This document shows positions 34,946 through 45,647 of a stretch of DNA of 54,002 nucleotides, piece by piece. The stretch is from Methylobacterium segetis (GTDB taxonomy: Bacteria > Pseudomonadota > Alphaproteobacteria > Rhizobiales > Beijerinckiaceae). The position numbers and the translations under genes are program-made. The first letter of the stretch is position 1. Every line of letters begins with the position of its first letter. Under the pieces are notes generated by a model. It did no database searches. It was not told the DNA's origin and saw only the letters and a list, made by a program, of their open reading frames with translations. Location: assembly GCF_004348265.1 (NCBI RefSeq), contig NZ_SMNT01000028.1, positions 1 to 54,002 on the forward strand, read 5' to 3'.

Positions 34946-36901
34946 TCATGCGGCGCAGGCGGTTCCCGGGACGAGGGCGGAATCGGCGAAGCGCTCCAGG
35001 AACCCGGCCACGCGCTCGATCGGCATCGGCCTGTGGAAGTAGAAGCCCTGCATGGTCTCGCAGCCGAGAGACCGCAGGAGAGCCATCTGCCCCCCGCTCT
35101 CCACACCCTCGGCCACGCAGCCGAGGCCGAGATTGCGGCTCATGAGCAGCATCGTTTCCACGATGTCCTGGCAGACCGGGACGCTCTCCATCTCGCTCGT
35201 GAAGGATCGGTCGATCTTGAGCCTGTCGAGGGGCAGGCGATGAACGTAGCTGAGGCTTGAGAAGCCGGTGCCGAAATCGTCGAGCGCGATGCGGCAACCG
35301 ATCGCCTTCAAGCCCTCAAGGTTCGCTTTGGCCTGCTCGAAGTCACCAATGAGCGCGGTTTCCGTCACCTCGAAGGTGATGCGCTCCGGTGTGACGCCGC
35401 TCTCGGCGATGATGCGCCCCATCCGGCGCACGAGATGGGGCGAGATGATGTCGCGCGCCGACAGGTTGAAGGAGAGCCCGATATCAAGGGGCCAGAGGGA
35501 TACCGGGGCCAGCGCCTTCCGAAGGAGGAGTTCGGTGATCGGTTGAATCAGGTCCGAGGATTCGGCCACCGGGATGAACTCCGAGGGCGAGACCAGTCCG
35601 AGAAACGGGCTGTGCCAGCGCGCAAGGGCCTCGAAGGCGACCACCCGGTTGCGCACCACGTCCACCATCGGCTGCATCAGGACAAGGAGTTCCGCCTCCA
35701 AGTCCGCTTGGCGCAGGCCCTGCACGATCAGGTCTCGTCGCCGCAGGGCTTGGTCGAGATCCTGCGTGAACACGATCGTCGATCCGCGGGCATTCGCCTT
35801 GGCATGGTAGAGCGCGCTGTCGGCCCGCTCGATGATGCGGTCGGGCTTGTCCTCGTGGGCGAGCGCCGCCGCGAAGCCGATCGTCGCACCGACATGGACG
35901 ACGCCCTTTGCCAAGCGGATCGGCTGCGACAGGGCTGCCGCGAGCGATGCTCCCAGTTCGGCGGACGGTACGCACCCACCGGGTGCCGCGACGACGATGC
36001 CGAATTCGTCGCCGCCGAGGCGCGCCAGGAAGACATGCTCGTCGCAGAACGCGTGCAGGCGGCTGCCGATCTCGCGAAGCAGCGCGTCCCCTGCCGGATG
36101 TCCGTAGGTGTCGTTGACGGGCTTGAACCCGTCGAGGTCGATCAGACCGACCTGGACCTCGAAGCCGCTTTCCTTCCGTTCGCTCAGCACAGCCTGCAAC
36201 TTCGAGAAGAAGCTGCGGCGGTTCGGGAGGTTCGTGAGGAGGTCCACGTTGGCGAGGCGCAGATTGTCGTCGCTGAGCCGCCGAAGTTCGCTCGTCTGCT
36301 GCACCAGCGAGGTGAAGACCCGATGATACACGAAGACGAGATAGGAGGTCGTGACAGCGAGCGCGAGGAACGCGACCGCGATGGCGCGCAGCGTCCCGTT
36401 GCCCGTCGCGAAGAAGTACAGGCTCGCCGGGAGTGCGATCGTCACGGCCATCAGCGCCGCCGAGCGGACATGCAGCAGGCCGAAGACGCAGGCCATGATC
36501 CCGAACACGACGAAGAACATCACGTGCATGCGCGTGTAGACGTCGCCGAAGCTCATCAATGCGAGGCACCAGATCAGGAGCGAGACCAGCAGCACGACGA
36601 CCATCGCGTTGAGCATGCGCAACTGCCGGTAGGCGACCGCCGCATCGAGCGTGGCCTTCGAGAGCCGATGATAGGCCCGACACCGAATGACGGACACGGA
36701 TCCCACGACCGCCATCGGGAGGTAGGTGAGATACGCCGGCGCGACACCGGCATGCGTGTAGACGAGCAGCGCGGCGTTGAGGGTCATGATGCCGAAGAAG
36801 AGCGGCGCCTGTCGGCTGACGGACTTGATCTGCGCGATGTGCAGGTCCGGACGATCGGGCGCTATCCGGAACAGGCTGAGGAAAGTAACGAGATGTCGCA
36901 T
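34946..36901 (-). CDS. Membrane GGDEF-EAL protein, copy B
   Basis: 651 aa. About seven N-terminal hydrophobic segments (residues 30-225), then GGDEF (VDLLTNLPNRRSFFSKLQAV, ARLGGDEFGIVV) and EAL (FEALARWHSPFLGLVSPSEF, NLSARD, EVTETALIGDF, DDFGTGFSSLSYVHRLP, KIDRSF, CVAEGVES). Its layout and long identical stretches to copy A show an old duplication. Active sites appear complete; there is no RxxD inhibition site. The last stretch reads HRPMPIERVAGFLERF. It is upstream of the AtoE-type gene (119 bp gap) and could be transcribed with it. Confidence 0.88.
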   Translation of the reverse strand: MRHLVTFLSLFRIAPDRPDLHIAQIKSVSRQAPLFFGIMTLNAALLVYTHAGVAPAYLTYLPMAVVGSVSVIRCRAYHRLSKATLDAAVAYRQLRMLNAMVVVLLVSLLIWCLALMSFGDVYTRMHVMFFVVFGIMACVFGLLHVRSAALMAVTIALPASLYFFATGNGTLRAIAVAFLALAVTTSYLVFVYHRVFTSLVQQTSELRRLSDDNLRLANVDLLTNLPNRRSFFSKLQAVLSERKESGFEVQVGLIDLDGFKPVNDTYGHPAGDALLREIGSRLHAFCDEHVFLARLGGDEFGIVVAAPGGCVPSAELGASLAAALSQPIRLAKGVVHVGATIGFAAALAHEDKPDRIIERADSALYHAKANARGSTIVFTQDLDQALRRRDLIVQGLRQADLEAELLVLMQPMVDVVRNRVVAFEALARWHSPFLGLVSPSEFIPVAESSDLIQPITELLLRKALAPVSLWPLDIGLSFNLSARDIISPHLVRRMGRIIAESGVTPERITFEVTETALIGDFEQAKANLEGLKAIGCRIALDDFGTGFSSLSYVHRLPLDRLKIDRSFTSEMESVPVCQDIVETMLLMSRNLGLGCVAEGVESGGQMALLRSLGCETMQGFYFHRPMPIERVAGFLERFADSALVPGTACAA

Positions 36902-37268
36902 GCCTGTCGTCTCGTGACTGCTCTGGACAGCATTCTCAGCGCGCCGTGTTGACGTTTAGCATTCAACGCGTGAAGGCCCGCTTGATCGACACGAGGTGAG
37001 TCAATCTGCTTTCGAGCAGATTATGCTCATCGCTATCGAATCTGACAGCGCACTCGCCGAGGCGATCGGATGATGTGGCGGAATTTGCTTCAATCTGCCG
37101 GGATGCTGACGGCGCGTGAAGTCAGGGATTTCAGATCCGCGCGCCAGCCGCAGTTTATGTCCCCCAGCCTCGAAATATCACCGATCCGCGAGCGCGCTTC
37201 AGATCGTGTGGTGCCCGTGCGATGGGAGTGGCGAAGCCCTGCGGAAGGGCGGCAAGGCGGGGAGCGCG
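36902..37268. other. Divergent intergenic region of GGDEF-EAL copy B and the acetyltransferase
   Basis: About 370 bp with no convincing gene. It is less GC-rich than its surroundings and contains the TTCG hairpin at 37003-37022. Promoters for both directions should lie here, but I cannot place -35/-10 elements with confidence. Confidence 0.4.
37003..37022. other. Perfect hairpin with TTCG tetraloop
   Basis: AATCTGCT and AGCAGATT are complementary over eight bases and close on TTCG, the most stable RNA tetraloop class. There is no T-tract on either strand, so it is not a plain terminator. It would lie in the 5' leader of either the acetyltransferase or the GGDEF-EAL copy B mRNA. Confidence 0.5.
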
Positions 37269-37832
37269 ATGAGTCGGACCGAGAAAGAGAAGATGCTCGC
37301 GGGCGATCTCTATCACGCGGGATGTCCCGAGCTTCAGGCCGATCTTGCGCAGACCCGGGCTTGGCTCGTGCGCTACAATGCCTCGCTCGGTCTCCCGGCG
37401 TCGGACCGGCGGCGGTTGCTCGCCGAGCGCCTCGCCGAGGTGGGGCCGGATGCGGTGATCCGGCCGCCCTTCTTCTGCGATTACGGCTACAATGTCGCGC
37501 TCGGCGCCGGCGTCTTCCTCAACTTCAACTGCGTGATCCTCGACGTCGTCTCCGTTCGGATCGGCGATGCCACGCAGATCGGGCCGCTCGTGCAGATCCT
37601 GACCGCGGACCATCCGCGCGATCCGGAGGTCCGGCGGTCCGGCCTTGAGTTCGGGCGGCCGATCAGCATCGGGCGCAACGTCTGGATCGGCGGCGGGGCG
37701 ATCATCCTTCCCGGCGTCACCGTCGGCGATGACGCGATCATCGGAGCCGGCAGCGTGGTCGCGCGCGACGTGCCGGTGGGGGCCACGGTGGTCGGCAATC
37801 CCGCCCGCGCCGTGGCGCCCCGTTCTCCCTGA
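37269..37832 (+). CDS. Maltose/galactoside O-acetyltransferase family (Maa/LacA/NodL)
   Basis: 187 aa from ATG 37269 (MSRTEKEKMLAGDLYHAG). N-terminal mac domain (ARAWLVRYNASLG-like helices) followed by a left-handed beta-helix: RPPFFCDYGYNVALG, NFNCVILDV, GPLVQILTADHPRD with the catalytic histidine, IGRNVWIGGGAIILPGVTVG, IIGAGSVVARDVPVG, and GNPARAV. The family transfers acetyl from acetyl-CoA to sugars or, in NodL, to chitin oligosaccharides. The natural acceptor here is unknown. It is convergent with the GH114-like gene 26 bp beyond its stop. Confidence 0.88.
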   Translation: MSRTEKEKMLAGDLYHAGCPELQADLAQTRAWLVRYNASLGLPASDRRRLLAERLAEVGPDAVIRPPFFCDYGYNVALGAGVFLNFNCVILDVVSVRIGDATQIGPLVQILTADHPRDPEVRRSGLEFGRPISIGRNVWIGGGAIILPGVTVGDDAIIGAGSVVARDVPVGATVVGNPARAVAPRSP

Positions 37833-37857
37833 CCTCGCAGTCGGGCAGACGCCGCGG

Positions 37858-39003
37858 TCAGGCGGCGTCGTGGTGGCCGTGATGGTGGCTGCCCCAGCCA
37901 TGCTGCAGGTAGAGGCCCATCGGGTCGAGGCCGGCATCGACCTCTCCCGATCGATGCGAACCGCGCCCGGAGCCGCAAGCCTCGTCGGAGCCGCGGAAGA
38001 CGAAGGAATCGTCGAGGCTCGCCAGCGGATCCTCACCGCCGGAATGACCGTCATGCCGGTGGTGATGAGCGCCCGGGCGTTCGTCAGTGCCGCGCTCGGT
38101 CCCGTCTTCGGGAGCGGGCGTGGATGGAGTCCCGGCAATCGGCGCATCAGGCCCCGTGACCGGATCCGCCGGCGCCGGGGATGCCGGCTCGGCCGGGTTG
38201 GTGGGCGCGCCGACGCCGGGTCGGACACCCTCGTAGTCGATGCCGTCGAGGTCGAGATGGGCCACATAGCTGCCGAGTCCGTCGCGGTCGGCCTGGGCGT
38301 GAACATCGGCGACCTTGTCCGAACCGCTGACGTACTCGATCGCGATGACGTCCTTTCCGGCGGCGAGCATCTTGTTCATCAGCCCGAGGCTGTGGGCGGT
38401 CTCGTCTGAGGGCTGCTTTTGGCCGGAATCGGTGTAGTAGAGATTTTCCTTGAACATGCCGTCTATGGCATTGAAGTAGGTGTCTTTCGTCAGAAGTTCT
38501 TCCGCGTTGTTCACCCAGATCTTGAAATTCGGATTCTGAGCTCGCGCATGATCGGCTAGGTATTTCACGAGGTCGGCCATTGCCTGAGCCGGGTCGGCGA
38601 CGTGGCTCTTCGCCCAGGCGGTCTGATACTCGTCGACGACATCGAAATAGGCGCCGTCGTAGCCTGCCTTAATGAGGTTATCGACGTACGTCGTCGCGAC
38701 CTGCCTCCAGGCATCCGTCCAGTACGCAACCTCGAAGTTTCCCTTCCATTGAGGATTCTCCGGTCCGAGCGCCGAGGCCGGAATCGTCTTGAAATAGTCG
38801 CGGTATGTCTCCGCTTCGCCGATGCTGAAATAGCCCAGCAACAGGTGCGGGTCGGCCGAGCCGCCTCCCATCTGCGTCACCTGATCCCGCGTCCACAGCG
38901 TGCCGTCCTCGTCGTAGGCGTCGATCACGCGAACGTCGAAGGGCGAGGCTGCGACTTGCGCGGGCGAGATGCCCTGCAGAAGATAGAGGCCAGTCTTCGG
39001 CAT
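37858..39003 (-). CDS. GH114-like (endo-alpha-1,4-polygalactosaminidase family) protein with His-rich tail
   Basis: 381 aa. Residues 1-262 look like the TIM-barrel of the GH114 family: LLGYFSIGEAETYRDYF (about 55-71), WKGNFEVAYWTDAW, GYDGAYFDVVDEYQTAW with acidic residues D121 and D124, and KIWVNNAEELL with E168/E169. Residues 265-381 are a Pro/Ala-rich linker, a histidine cluster (HHHRHDGH, 313-320), LDDSFVFRG (330-338) and a final SHHHGHHDAA. There is no N-terminal signal peptide, unusual for an enzyme that should act on extracellular galactosaminogalactan-like polymer; the SFVF element suggests type I secretion by the C-terminus, which is inference. Flanks are AT-richer than the average. 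Confidence 0.72.
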   Translation of the reverse strand: MPKTGLYLLQGISPAQVAASPFDVRVIDAYDEDGTLWTRDQVTQMGGGSADPHLLLGYFSIGEAETYRDYFKTIPASALGPENPQWKGNFEVAYWTDAWRQVATTYVDNLIKAGYDGAYFDVVDEYQTAWAKSHVADPAQAMADLVKYLADHARAQNPNFKIWVNNAEELLTKDTYFNAIDGMFKENLYYTDSGQKQPSDETAHSLGLMNKMLAAGKDVIAIEYVSGSDKVADVHAQADRDGLGSYVAHLDLDGIDYEGVRPGVGAPTNPAEPASPAPADPVTGPDAPIAGTPSTPAPEDGTERGTDERPGAHHHRHDGHSGGEDPLASLDDSFVFRGSDEACGSGRGSHRSGEVDAGLDPMGLYLQHGWGSHHHGHHDAA

Positions 39004-39236
39004 TTAATCCTCGTCAATAACAAATGAAGGGCGCGCTTTACAAGAATCAATTGTGGCGAAACGGCGGCACAGCAAACATCTGTGATCAACGGTACTCATT
39101 CGGACTGAGAAGATTTGCTGAAATGTCTGCGAGTGAGCCAAGCGAAATACCTTGGCTGAGAGCAGGTTATCCGCAATTGCTCGGGTTCCGCCCCATCGGA
39201 CGGCAAGGCTCATCCATCCGAGAGCCGGTCAGGACA

Positions 39237-39920
39237 TCATCCCTCGTACCGGCGCGCGGTGGCGCTGAGGAAATCCACGGCCGGGCCCTGCCGATCGGTG
39301 AATACGCCTGCCGTCAACGCGCCGCCGTAGACTGCCGCCGTGTCGAGGTTCGTCCGGTGGCGCTGCACGTCCGGCTGGCCCGATGACAAGGGCGTATGCC
39401 CATGCACGACGTGCCGCCCGAAATCGAAATCCTGGGACAGGAAGGGCTCACGGATCCAGATCCGGTTCTGGATGTCGGGATCGGGCGGGGTGCAGCCGGG
39501 CCGAAACCCTGCGTGAACATACCAGCGCTGTTCATCCTCGTGCACGCTCGGAAGGGTCTCGATCCAGTCGAGCACGTCGCCCGGAAAATCCTCGATCGCG
39601 TCGAGGCCGAACGAGGCGAGCGTCTCACCCCCGCCATTGCGGAGCCAATGCTCGGTGGCGCCCGGGGTGTGCAGGCAGGCGAGCAGCATCGCTTCGTGAT
39701 TGCCGAGGAGGCAGGTCACCCGCTCCGGATCGTTCCAGTGAAGGCGCCTGACCATCCGGATCACGCCCGCGCTGTCCGGACCGCGGTCGATGTAGTCCCC
39801 GAGGAAGACGAGGTGGTGGGGCCGGCCTGCCCGGTGCGCCTCGATCTTTGCCAGGAGGGCCTCGAGCAATTCGCAGCAGCCGTGGATGTCGCCGATGGCG
39901 TAGGTGAGAGCGTCGGTCAT
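39237..39920 (-). CDS. Metallophosphoesterase of the bacterial PP1-like/ApaH-like group
   Basis: 227 aa from ATG 39920 (MTDALTYAIGDIHG). All metallophosphatase motifs are there: GDIHGC, FLGDYIDRGPDS, LLGNHEAMLLA, and GHTPLSS near the C-terminus, with a histidine in WYVHAGF. Such enzymes are annotated as serine/threonine phosphatases or diadenosine tetraphosphatases; the true substrate is not shown by the sequence. A longer start at 39992 would place the clpB terminator inside the gene and is rejected. It is downstream of clpB in the same direction but separated from it by that terminator. Confidence 0.87.
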   Translation of the reverse strand: MTDALTYAIGDIHGCCELLEALLAKIEAHRAGRPHHLVFLGDYIDRGPDSAGVIRMVRRLHWNDPERVTCLLGNHEAMLLACLHTPGATEHWLRNGGGETLASFGLDAIEDFPGDVLDWIETLPSVHEDEQRWYVHAGFRPGCTPPDPDIQNRIWIREPFLSQDFDFGRHVVHGHTPLSSGQPDVQRHRTNLDTAAVYGGALTAGVFTDRQGPAVDFLSATARRYEG

Positions 39921-39949
39921 CGCCCCGCACTGTTCCCGCGCGGGCGCAC

Positions 39950-39988
39950 AAAGAAAAGCCCCGGCGATCCACTGAGGATCGCCGGGGC
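39950..39988 (-). terminator. Intrinsic terminator of clpB
   Basis: Perfect 13-base arms GCCCCGGCGATCC (39958-39970) and GGATCGCCGGGGC (39976-39988) with a five-base loop. Read on the minus strand, the hairpin is followed at once by TTTTCTTT. It starts 12 bp after the clpB stop, the best Rho-independent terminator in the window. Confidence 0.9.
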
Positions 39989-39999
39989 ACATCGTCGGC

Positions 40000-42630
<2,631 letters not shown>

Positions 42631-42752
42631 GTGTCTGCACCTCCCCGTACCGGCGATCCGCCGCCCGCCCCGCGGCACGGCCTCGCCGAAACGCCGCCCT
42701 CCGGCTCATGCCGCAGAGGGCCCCAGCGCCACTGGGCCGCCGGTCTCCGGGA

Positions 42753-42777
42753 TGTGGTGTTGCAATTCGGCACCACA
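42753..42777. promoter_or_regulatory. Inverted repeat TGTGGTG-N11-CACCACA between clpB and the MOSC gene
   Basis: Perfect seven-base arms (42753-42759 and 42771-42777) in the divergent promoter region, about 125 bp upstream of clpB and 53 bp upstream of the MOSC start. It could be an operator. On the minus strand CTTG at its edge, followed 18 bp later by CCACAT, resembles a poor heat-shock promoter. Confidence 0.4.
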
Positions 42778-42829
42778 AGGGTTCGGCCGGGACTTGCGCG
42801 CCGGAGAATTTCAGGGTCACGCTTCGCAC

Positions 42830-43606
42830 ATGGCTCAGCGTCCGACCCTCCACCTCTCCGCCCTCTACCGCTACCCGGTGAAGGGGTTCAGTCCGGAAGC
42901 GCTCGATGCGGCGAGCCTGGAGACGAGCGGATACTTCCCGGGCGACCGCCTCTACGCGATCGAGAACGGGCCTTCCGGGTTCAACGCCGTGGCGCCGCGC
43001 CACCTGCCGAAGATCAAGTACTTGATGCTGATGCGCGACGAGGCCCTGGCACAGCTTCGGACACGCTACGACGACGCCACGGCGACGCTCCATGTCGAGG
43101 GCGGCGGCGAGCGCTTGTGCGCGGATCTCTCGACCGTGCAGGGGCGCGCGGTCCTGGAGGATTTTCTGCGTCGCTTCATGCCGGGCGCTTTGCGCGGCGA
43201 GCCAAAGGTGCTAACGGCGCCGGAGCAGTACCGCTTCACCGATTCCCGGACCGGATTCGTCTCCATCATCAATCTCGCCAGCGTGGGCGCCGTGGAGGCG
43301 ATGGTGGGCCGGCCTGTCGACCCGCTGCGCTTCCGCGGCAACCTGTTCGTGACAGGCCTGGAGCCCTGGGCCGAACTCGGGATGGTCGGTGCGGTCCTCG
43401 AAGGACCGGACGGCTTGCGCCTCCGGCTGACGAAGCGCACCGAGCGTTGCGCGGCGACGAACGTCGACCCCGCGACCGGGGAGCGCAACGTGGAGATTCC
43501 CTGGAGCCTGGACCGGCACCTCGGCCACCGCGATTGCGGTGTCTATGCCGATGTCGTCGCAGGCGGAACGCTGCGGGTCGGCGACACGCTCACCGTCACT
43601 GGGTGA
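42830..43606 (+). CDS. MOSC domain protein (molybdenum cofactor sulfurase C-terminal family)
   Basis: 258 aa from ATG 42830 (MAQRPTLHLSALYRYPVKGFSPE). The MOSC N-terminal beta-barrel region is followed by the MOSC domain with SIINLASVGAVEAMVGRPVDP, RFRGNLFVTGLEPWAE and the conserved cysteine in RTERCAATNVDPATGERN. Proteins of this type bind the molybdenum cofactor and handle sulfur transfer or N-hydroxylated substrate reduction (YcbX/mARC-like); no ferredoxin domain is attached here. Divergent from clpB. No other molybdenum cofactor gene is adjacent. Confidence 0.87.
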   Translation: MAQRPTLHLSALYRYPVKGFSPEALDAASLETSGYFPGDRLYAIENGPSGFNAVAPRHLPKIKYLMLMRDEALAQLRTRYDDATATLHVEGGGERLCADLSTVQGRAVLEDFLRRFMPGALRGEPKVLTAPEQYRFTDSRTGFVSIINLASVGAVEAMVGRPVDPLRFRGNLFVTGLEPWAELGMVGAVLEGPDGLRLRLTKRTERCAATNVDPATGERNVEIPWSLDRHLGHRDCGVYADVVAGGTLRVGDTLTVTG

Positions 43607-43633
43607 GGCGCGCCCTCCCCTGTCTCGCGCCGA

Positions 43634-43873
43634 TCACGAGGCGCGGCCCGCGGTCCGCACGGGATCTGCGTGGCGGCGCTCGCAGCTGATCTTGAGATAT
43701 CGCTGGTCGCCACCCGGGAGCCCGGCTGCGGCGGCAATCGTCTGGGCCTGCAGCAGGCACTCCATCGGCGTGCGGGCGGGGGTGACGATGACGTCGAGGG
43801 CGGTCTCGCGGGAGCAGTCCCGGGCGAGCAGTGTGCCGGCGCAGACGAGCGCGACGGAGAGCAATTCAGGCAT
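43634..43873 (-). CDS. Small secreted cysteine-containing hypothetical protein
   Basis: 79 aa, ATG 43873 preceded by AAGGGG. The N-terminus (MPELLSVALVCAGTLLARDCS) looks like a short signal sequence, followed by ETALDVIVTPARTPMECLLQAQ, and GDQRYLKISCERR near the end; three cysteines would be in the mature part or at the cleavage site. I recall similar short proteins in Methylobacterium and relatives but know no function. It is isolated, convergent with the MOSC gene. Confidence 0.6.
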   Translation of the reverse strand: MPELLSVALVCAGTLLARDCSRETALDVIVTPARTPMECLLQAQTIAAAAGLPGGDQRYLKISCERRHADPVRTAGRAS

Positions 43874-44057
43874 GACGGACCCCTTGATCGCGATGACGAG
43901 AAGGTCCGCGGTGGTGCTCTGGCGTTCGAGCCGCCGCGTGATTGTTGCCTCGGCGTGTCCTCTCTGTTCTCATTGATCGACGAAGCACGCCTGGTGCCAC
44001 GTCGGTGTCTGCAACGTCCGATGCGGCCTGCTCAGGGAGGGCCGGCCTTTCCGAACC

Positions 44058-44267
44058 TCAGTCCCGCACGGTCAGCCATGCCGGCTCCGGATCCTCCGAG
44101 GGGATCAGCGCGGCCACGGCGTCGAGATCGACGGTGAAGTTCTGCGTCAAGAGGTGCCAGATCTCCGCGGAACTCGCCGCTTTCAGGCGGATGCCCTCGA
44201 CAGCGGTCGAGAGCAGGTTCGCGTTCGTCAAAACAGGGCGGGCGAGAAGCGGATCGGCGTTCAACAT
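44058..44267 (-). CDS. Small hypothetical protein
   Basis: 69 aa: MLNADPLLARPVLTNANLL, AVEGIRLKAASSAEIWHLLTQ, NFTVDLDAVAALIPSEDPEP. It has no signal peptide or membrane helix and I do not recognise a family. Support comes from a plausible ribosome site (AGGA 11 bases upstream), normal amino-acid composition with balanced acidic and hydrophobic residues, and an AT-rich promoter-like region just upstream (44280-44400). The competing plus-strand frame over the same bases is Arg/Ser-rich and looks like a shadow. Confidence 0.45.
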   Translation of the reverse strand: MLNADPLLARPVLTNANLLSTAVEGIRLKAASSAEIWHLLTQNFTVDLDAVAALIPSEDPEPAWLTVRD

Positions 44268-44632
44268 CGGAGAATTGGTCCTGTTCGGCTCCGTCAGAAT
44301 TCACCGACATGGTTAACAAGTCGTTTACGGTTCGAAAACCCGGTTCCGCTCCATAAAGATACAACTTTTGATCTCTAATTCTGCTGCAGGTCAGTAGAGC
44401 CCTAGGATCGCGCCGACGCAGATACAGCGCAGGCTTGTCGAACTTCGGCGGCTCTCGCACTCACGTTGCGCAACGTGGGATGCTGCCCACCGAGCGGGGG
44501 ACGCCGATCCGCTCGCCGTCTCGTGATTCGTGGCCGATCGATTCGCGCGCCGCAGGCTTCGCAGGGCGCCCCGCGTCATGTAGAAGCCCGCGCGCGTCCG
44601 CCGTCCCTCTTCCAACGGTTTCAGAGGCACCG
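44268..44632. other. Intergenic region before argB
   Basis: About 365 bp. The first third is AT-rich and contains TTAA-N7-TTTA at 44313-44327, one base from a CtrA box. The perfect palindrome at 44462-44477 follows. The rest holds no convincing gene; an in-frame extension of argB into it is not conserved in character. Confidence 0.4.
44462..44477. promoter_or_regulatory. Perfect 16-bp palindrome CACGTTGCGCAACGTG upstream of argB
   Basis: The sequence is its own reverse complement over all 16 bases, with a central TTGCGCAA, a form common in operators of LacI-type repressors. It lies about 155 bp upstream of the argB ATG. The binding protein cannot be identified here. Confidence 0.4.
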
Positions 44633-45526
44633 ATGACCGATCTGCCGAACGTGCACGTGCGTGCCGAAGTTCTGGCTCAGGCCCTGCCGCACATGCAGCG
44701 CTACGATCAGGAGATCGTGGTCATCAAGTATGGCGGCCACGCCATGGGCGACCGGGCGGCGGCGGAGGATTTCGCCGAGGACGTCGTGCTTCTCGAGCAA
44801 TCCGGCCTGAAGCCGATCGTGGTGCATGGCGGCGGCCCTCAGATCGGCCGGATGCTGGAGCGCCTGGGCATCCAGTCCGAGTTCCGCGGGGGCTTGCGCG
44901 TCACCGACGAGGCCACCGTCGAGGTCGTCGAGATGGTCCTGGCCGGCTCGATCAACAAGCAGATCGTGGGCTGGATCTCCGCGGAGGGCGGGCGGGCCAT
45001 CGGCCTGTGCGGCAAGGATGGCAACATGGTCCGCGCCAAGCGCGCGATGCGGACCATGAAGGATCCTGAGAGCCAGGAGGAGAAGGCCCTCGATCTCGGC
45101 CTCGTCGGCGAGCCGGAGCACGTCGAGCGCGGCGTCCTCGATGCGGTGCTGAAGGCGGAACTGATCCCGGTGCTCGCTCCCGTCGCCTACGGAGCCGACG
45201 GCCTGACCTACAATGTCAACGCCGACACCTTCTCGGGCGCCATCGCCGGCGCTCTGAGGGCGAAGCGCCTCCTTCTGCTGACCGACGTGCCCGGCGTCCT
45301 CGACAAAGACAAGAACCTGATCCCCGAACTGACGGTTGAGGATTGCCGGCGCCTCATCGCCGACGGGACGATCACGGGCGGCATGATCCCGAAGGTCGAG
45401 ACCTGCATCTATGCGATCGATCAGGGCGTCGAGGCGGTGGTCATCCTCGACGGCAAGGTGAACCACGCCGTGCTGCTGGAACTGTTCACGGATTACGGGG
45501 CGGGCACCCTGATCCGCCGGAATTGA
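44633..45526 (+). CDS. argB: Acetylglutamate kinase
   Basis: 297 aa from ATG 44633 ([21 protein letters not shown]); the longer frame from 44435 is rejected. Amino-acid kinase family: [13 protein letters not shown] for phosphate binding, [13 protein letters not shown] for substrate, [27 protein letters not shown], and [12 protein letters not shown]. It phosphorylates N-acetylglutamate in arginine biosynthesis. An N-terminal helix of about 20 residues before the kinase core is typical of the arginine-sensitive hexameric type. It is followed by a HAD nucleotidase and a zincin gene on the same strand, the usual Rhizobiales order. Confidence 0.95.
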   Translation: MTDLPNVHVRAEVLAQALPHMQRYDQEIVVIKYGGHAMGDRAAAEDFAEDVVLLEQSGLKPIVVHGGGPQIGRMLERLGIQSEFRGGLRVTDEATVEVVEMVLAGSINKQIVGWISAEGGRAIGLCGKDGNMVRAKRAMRTMKDPESQEEKALDLGLVGEPEHVERGVLDAVLKAELIPVLAPVAYGADGLTYNVNADTFSGAIAGALRAKRLLLLTDVPGVLDKDKNLIPELTVEDCRRLIADGTITGGMIPKVETCIYAIDQGVEAVVILDGKVNHAVLLELFTDYGAGTLIRRN

Positions 45527-45647
45527 TCCGGTCGCACCGGCTTGGGAGCGTCCGGGACGGCCCGGGCGCTTTCCTTTTGCGGCCAAGGCGTCCATCTTAA
45601 GGAGCCCGGCCGACGCCTCGCGGCGTCCCAAGCTGAAGCGCAAATCC

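Noticed and set aside
34827..35297. Longer start for the AtoE-type transporter (157 extra codons)
   Set aside because: The extension overlaps the antisense of GGDEF-EAL copy B and has no family similarity; the ATG at 34826 gives a normal N-terminus.
33426..36952. Two 500-codon plus-strand frames opposite the transporter and GGDEF-EAL copy B
   Set aside because: Both are Arg/Glu/His-rich antisense frames; the minus strand holds complete domain sets.
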